A program made the position numbers and the translations under genes. A stretch of DNA of 64,000 nucleotides from Tautonia plasticadhaerens (lineage in GTDB: Bacteria > Planctomycetota > Planctomycetia > Isosphaerales > Isosphaeraceae), in contig NZ_CP036429.1 in NCBI RefSeq assembly GCF_007752535.1, positions 54,675 through 118,674 on the forward strand, in the 5' to 3' direction. The notes beneath the pieces were generated by a model. The model was not told the origin of the DNA. It worked only from the letters and a program-made list of their open reading frames with translations, and did not search any database. This document shows, in pieces, positions 62,001-64,000 of this stretch (the stretch's first letter is position 1; each line of letters starts with the position of its first letter).

Positions 62001-63492
62001 GGTGCCCCTCCCCGTCCCTCGGACCGGCCCCCGCGTCCGGGCCGGCGGTGTTGGCCTGCCCTCCGAGGATCCCCCGGAATTCCGGCAGCGGCCCGCCCAC
62101 GCGCACCCCCTCGGGCGTGATTTCCAGGTCGCGGAAGGCCCGGTCGTGGCCGCCGAGCCGGCGCTTGATGACCCCCGAGGCGATCCGCAGGCCGCCCTCG
62201 GCCTCGAAGAGCTTCAGCAGCAGGATCGTGTCGACCAGGTGGCTCAGGCCGAGCCGGTGCGCCTCGTCCGACTGGTTCAGGGTCGGCAGCTCCAGCGTCA
62301 GCAGGGTAGCGACCCCCATCCGGTTGAGGTAGCTGGCCAGCTGGCTCACGTGGCTGACCAGGCACGACTCGTCGGGCATGGTGGCGAGGTAGCCGTTGAG
62401 GCTGTCGATCATCACCAGCCGGGTCCCCCTGCCCTCCACCTCCTCGCGGACCCGGGCGGCGAACTGGTCGGGGTAGAGCACCAGCGGGTTGACCTTGGTG
62501 ACCTCCAGCAGGCCCCGCTCGATCAGCCCTCGGACGCCGAGCCCCAGCGCCTCGCAGCGGGTGAGGATCTCCGGGGCCCCCTCCTCGAACGAGTAGGCCA
62601 CGGCCCGCTCGCCCCGGCGGGCCGCCTCGGCCAGGAAGCCCAGGCCGACGGTGGTCTTGCCGGCCCCGGAGTTGCCGGCGATCAGCGTGACGGTGCCCCG
62701 GTCGATCCCGCCACCGAGCTGGCGGTCCAGCTCCGCGACGCCGCTGCCAAGCGCCTCGCGGGGGAAGTCCCGGCCGTGCTCGGTGGCCAGCATACGAGGG
62801 TAGACCACCAGGCCGTGCTGCTCGATGTCCAGGGCGTGGTCGCCGGAGGCGAAGTCGCTGTCGCGATACTTCTCCACCCGCAGGGCGCGGCGCTCGCGCC
62901 CGTCCCGTCTATGGTCCCGGTCGACCTGGATGATGCCCTGGACGAGCGAGAGGATGTCCTCGTCGAACTGGTGCCGGTTGCTCTCGGCCAGGAACAGGGC
63001 GGTGTGGCCCCGCTCCATGAGGGAGTCCTTCAGGGCGGCAACCTGGCGACGGTAGCGGATCGGGTCGCGGCTGAGGAAGCCGACCTCGCTGAGGTTGTCG
63101 AAGACGACGCGGGCCGGGCCTAGGCCCTCGATCGCCTCGGCGATCCGCCGGGTGGCGGGGGCCAGCTCGACCTCGGCGGGGTGGAAGATGGTGTAGGTGC
63201 CCTCGGGGGTCGTCTCCTCGGGGCCGGCGCGGGCATGGAGGTCCAGGACGTGGATGCCGTCAAGGCCCCAGCCGCGCCGCTCGGCGGAGCGGCGGATGAC
63301 GGCCTCGGGCTCGGTCAGGGAGACGTAGAGGGCCGGCTCGCCGCGGCGGGCGCCGGCCATGAGGAACTGCATGCCCAGGGTGGTCTTTCCGGTTCCGGAG
63401 GACCCGCGGACCAGGTACGACTCGCCGGGCAGCAGGCCGCCGCGGAGCACGTCGTCGAGGGCCGGGATGCCGGTCGAGAGTCGCGTCATCAT
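61993..63492 (-). CDS. KaiC-like circadian-clock-type ATPase (two RecA domains)
   Basis: 499 residues from ATG 63492. Domain 1 has RLSTGIPALDDVLRGGLLPG and Walker A GSSGTGKTT (30-38), with FDNLSEVGFL near the Walker B position. Domain 2 has LGSGVAELDRQLGGGIDRGT, Walker A GNSGAGKTT (273-281), YSFEEGAPEI (catalytic Glu pair) and RLVMIDSLNGYL (Walker B). Length and tandem layout match the KaiC/RadA-like ATPases encoded with histidine kinases in non-cyanobacteria. No KaiA or KaiB gene is present. It is the first gene of a three-gene operon with 8-bp overlaps, so it likely controls the kinase downstream. Confidence 0.88.
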   Translation of the reverse strand: MMTRLSTGIPALDDVLRGGLLPGESYLVRGSSGTGKTTLGMQFLMAGARRGEPALYVSLTEPEAVIRRSAERRGWGLDGIHVLDLHARAGPEETTPEGTYTIFHPAEVELAPATRRIAEAIEGLGPARVVFDNLSEVGFLSRDPIRYRRQVAALKDSLMERGHTALFLAESNRHQFDEDILSLVQGIIQVDRDHRRDGRERRALRVEKYRDSDFASGDHALDIEQHGLVVYPRMLATEHGRDFPREALGSGVAELDRQLGGGIDRGTVTLIAGNSGAGKTTVGLGFLAEAARRGERAVAYSFEEGAPEILTRCEALGLGVRGLIERGLLEVTKVNPLVLYPDQFAARVREEVEGRGTRLVMIDSLNGYLATMPDESCLVSHVSQLASYLNRMGVATLLTLELPTLNQSDEAHRLGLSHLVDTILLLKLFEAEGGLRIASGVIKRRLGGHDRAFRDLEITPEGVRVGGPLPEFRGILGGQANTAGPDAGAGPRDGEGHLG

Positions 63493-63710
63493 CGGAAGTC
63501 CTCCGGGGGGCGCCTGTTGCGATTCCGGTGCCGGGGGACGACGCGCGGTCGCCCCGGCATCGGAACGCGGCCCCAATCGAGCCCTCGGATCGGCCAGCGT
63601 CCCGGGCGCCGACGCGGGTCGTCCGCCCGGGAGGTGTCGGGGCCTTAAGGGTACGCTCCCGGCCCTGGTTCGGAGAGCAGCGGTTGACTGCGTGATCCGC
63701 CCCCAAAAGC
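63493..63710. other. Upstream region of the KaiC operon
   Basis: 218 bp between the KaiC-like start and the IS1182 terminal repeat. The operon promoter must be here or inside the IS end. No defined promoter elements were recognised. Confidence 0.3.
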
Positions 63711-63725
63711 GATCCTGCTGGCGAA
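63711..63725. repeat. Terminal inverted repeat of right IS1182 copy
   Basis: GATCCTGCTGGCGAA, the exact complement of 1306-1320. It lies 3 bp outside the transposase stop, so the outer end of this copy is at 63711. Confidence 0.8.
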
Positions 63726-63728
63726 ATG

Positions 63729-64000
63729 TCAGGCCGGGACGGCCGCGGTGATCAGCCGGACGAAGGCGCACGTCCTGGTCGCTTCTCGAGGTGCCTCCGC
63801 GAGCCAGTCGACGACGCGCAAGATGTCGATCGCGGCCGCCGTCGCCAGGTGCTGGAGGTGCGTCTTCGCCCGACCCGCGTAGCGCGATCGCCGCAGCCCG
63901 GCGACCCGGACCGCTTGCGAGATCGTCCCTTCAATCCCCGCGCGGTGGGCGTAGTCGGCCCGGTACTCCTCCGTCTCCTCCCGCGCGCGGGCCGCCCTCA
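63729..64000 (-). CDS. IS1182-family transposase, C-terminal 90 codons (cut by window edge)
   Basis: Enters from the right edge and ends at TGA 63729. It reads RAAREETEEYRADYAHRAGI-like sequence with the catalytic Glu in HRAGIEGTISQAVRVAGLRR, then SRYAGRAKTHLQHLATAAAI and DILRVVDWLAE, the standard IS1182 end. Same strand and same terminal repeat as the left copy. Across the overlap that a circle would need, about 45-50 codons are missing and the frame differs, so this is a second element and not the other end of the first. Confidence 0.8.
   Translation of the reverse strand, partial: RAARAREETEEYRADYAHRAGIEGTISQAVRVAGLRRSRYAGRAKTHLQHLATAAAIDILRVVDWLAEAPREATRTCAFVRLITAAVPA

Noticed and set aside
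1-64000. The window as a closed circle joined through one IS1182 gene
   Set aside because: Reading from base 1 into base 64000 gives a stop (TGA) at once, the frame of the right-hand piece is offset by two bases, and about 45-50 codons between the two parts are absent. Two separate copies fit better.
1-64000. tRNA or rRNA genes
   Set aside because: I looked for T-arm (GGTTCRA) and anticodon-stem patterns and for conserved rRNA segments and saw none. A tRNAscan or Infernal run would be decisive.

Overview
The window is high-GC DNA from a planctomycete, most likely of the Isosphaeraceae type. The signs are an ECF sigma factor of the SigK-like group next to a membrane Ser/Thr kinase, a second kinase-TPR protein, secreted proteins whose N-termini carry the L-E-x-R-x-L-L-S signature, several Uma2-type nucleases, and a rich IS population. 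No rRNA, tRNA or CRISPR array was seen.

Layout. 1-1320: 5' part of an IS1182 transposase cut by the window edge. 1.5-3.7 kb: a Ski2-like DEAD-box helicase broken by several frameshifts. 4.3-5.7 kb: a secreted GH140-like (DUF4038) glycosidase. 6.0-13.7 kb: an IS island with an inverted duplication of an IS630 element carrying an IS110 element; the right copy is further split by an IS5 element (TSD TAA) and an IS701 element (TSD CTAA). 13.7-16.2 kb: the remains of a lower-GC polymorphic toxin whose C-terminal domain has the catalytic pattern of CyaA/edema-factor/ExoY nucleotidyl cyclases. 16.4-17.1 kb: AbrB/PIN toxin-antitoxin pair. 17.7-22 kb: kinase-TPR protein and a DUF5996 protein. 22.4-26.4 kb: two large surface proteins (beta-helix; dockerin-type). 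26.8-28.6 kb: antitoxin with a gutted PIN toxin, and a Uma2 protein. 29.2-31.0 kb: ParB-HTH-methyltransferase fusion, replication-initiator-like remnant and a repeat-rich non-coding stretch. 31.3-36.8 kb: ECF sigma factor, Ser/Thr kinase and a delta-60-repeat surface protein.

36.9-43.1 kb looks like an integrated plasmid-like element: two tyrosine recombinases (one split by an ISAs1 element with a 10-bp TSD, both frameshifted), a higBA pair, a 34-bp lox-like inverted repeat, and a RepA-like HTH protein. 43.5-50.5 kb is ordinary accessory and metabolic sequence (Uma2 proteins, amidohydrolase, small secreted proteins, alpha/beta hydrolase). 50.6-63.5 kb is mainly a leftward redox and signalling block: HAD phosphatase, thioredoxin-reductase-like protein, DUF2254 membrane protein, decayed ferredoxin-NADP reductase, EgtC-like amidotransferase, GCS2-type ligase, receiver protein, HPr, then a tightly overlapped KaiC-like ATPase / histidine kinase / LuxR regulator operon. 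The kinase gene contains a perfect 68-bp palindrome. The window ends in the 3' part of a second IS1182 copy with the same 15-bp terminal repeat and orientation as the first.

Many otherwise well-kept reading frames are broken by one-base changes in G/C runs. The two arms of the IS palindrome differ almost only in such run lengths, so part of the apparent pseudogenization may be residual sequencing error. Four other genes carry a single in-frame stop, three of them TAG followed by GA.
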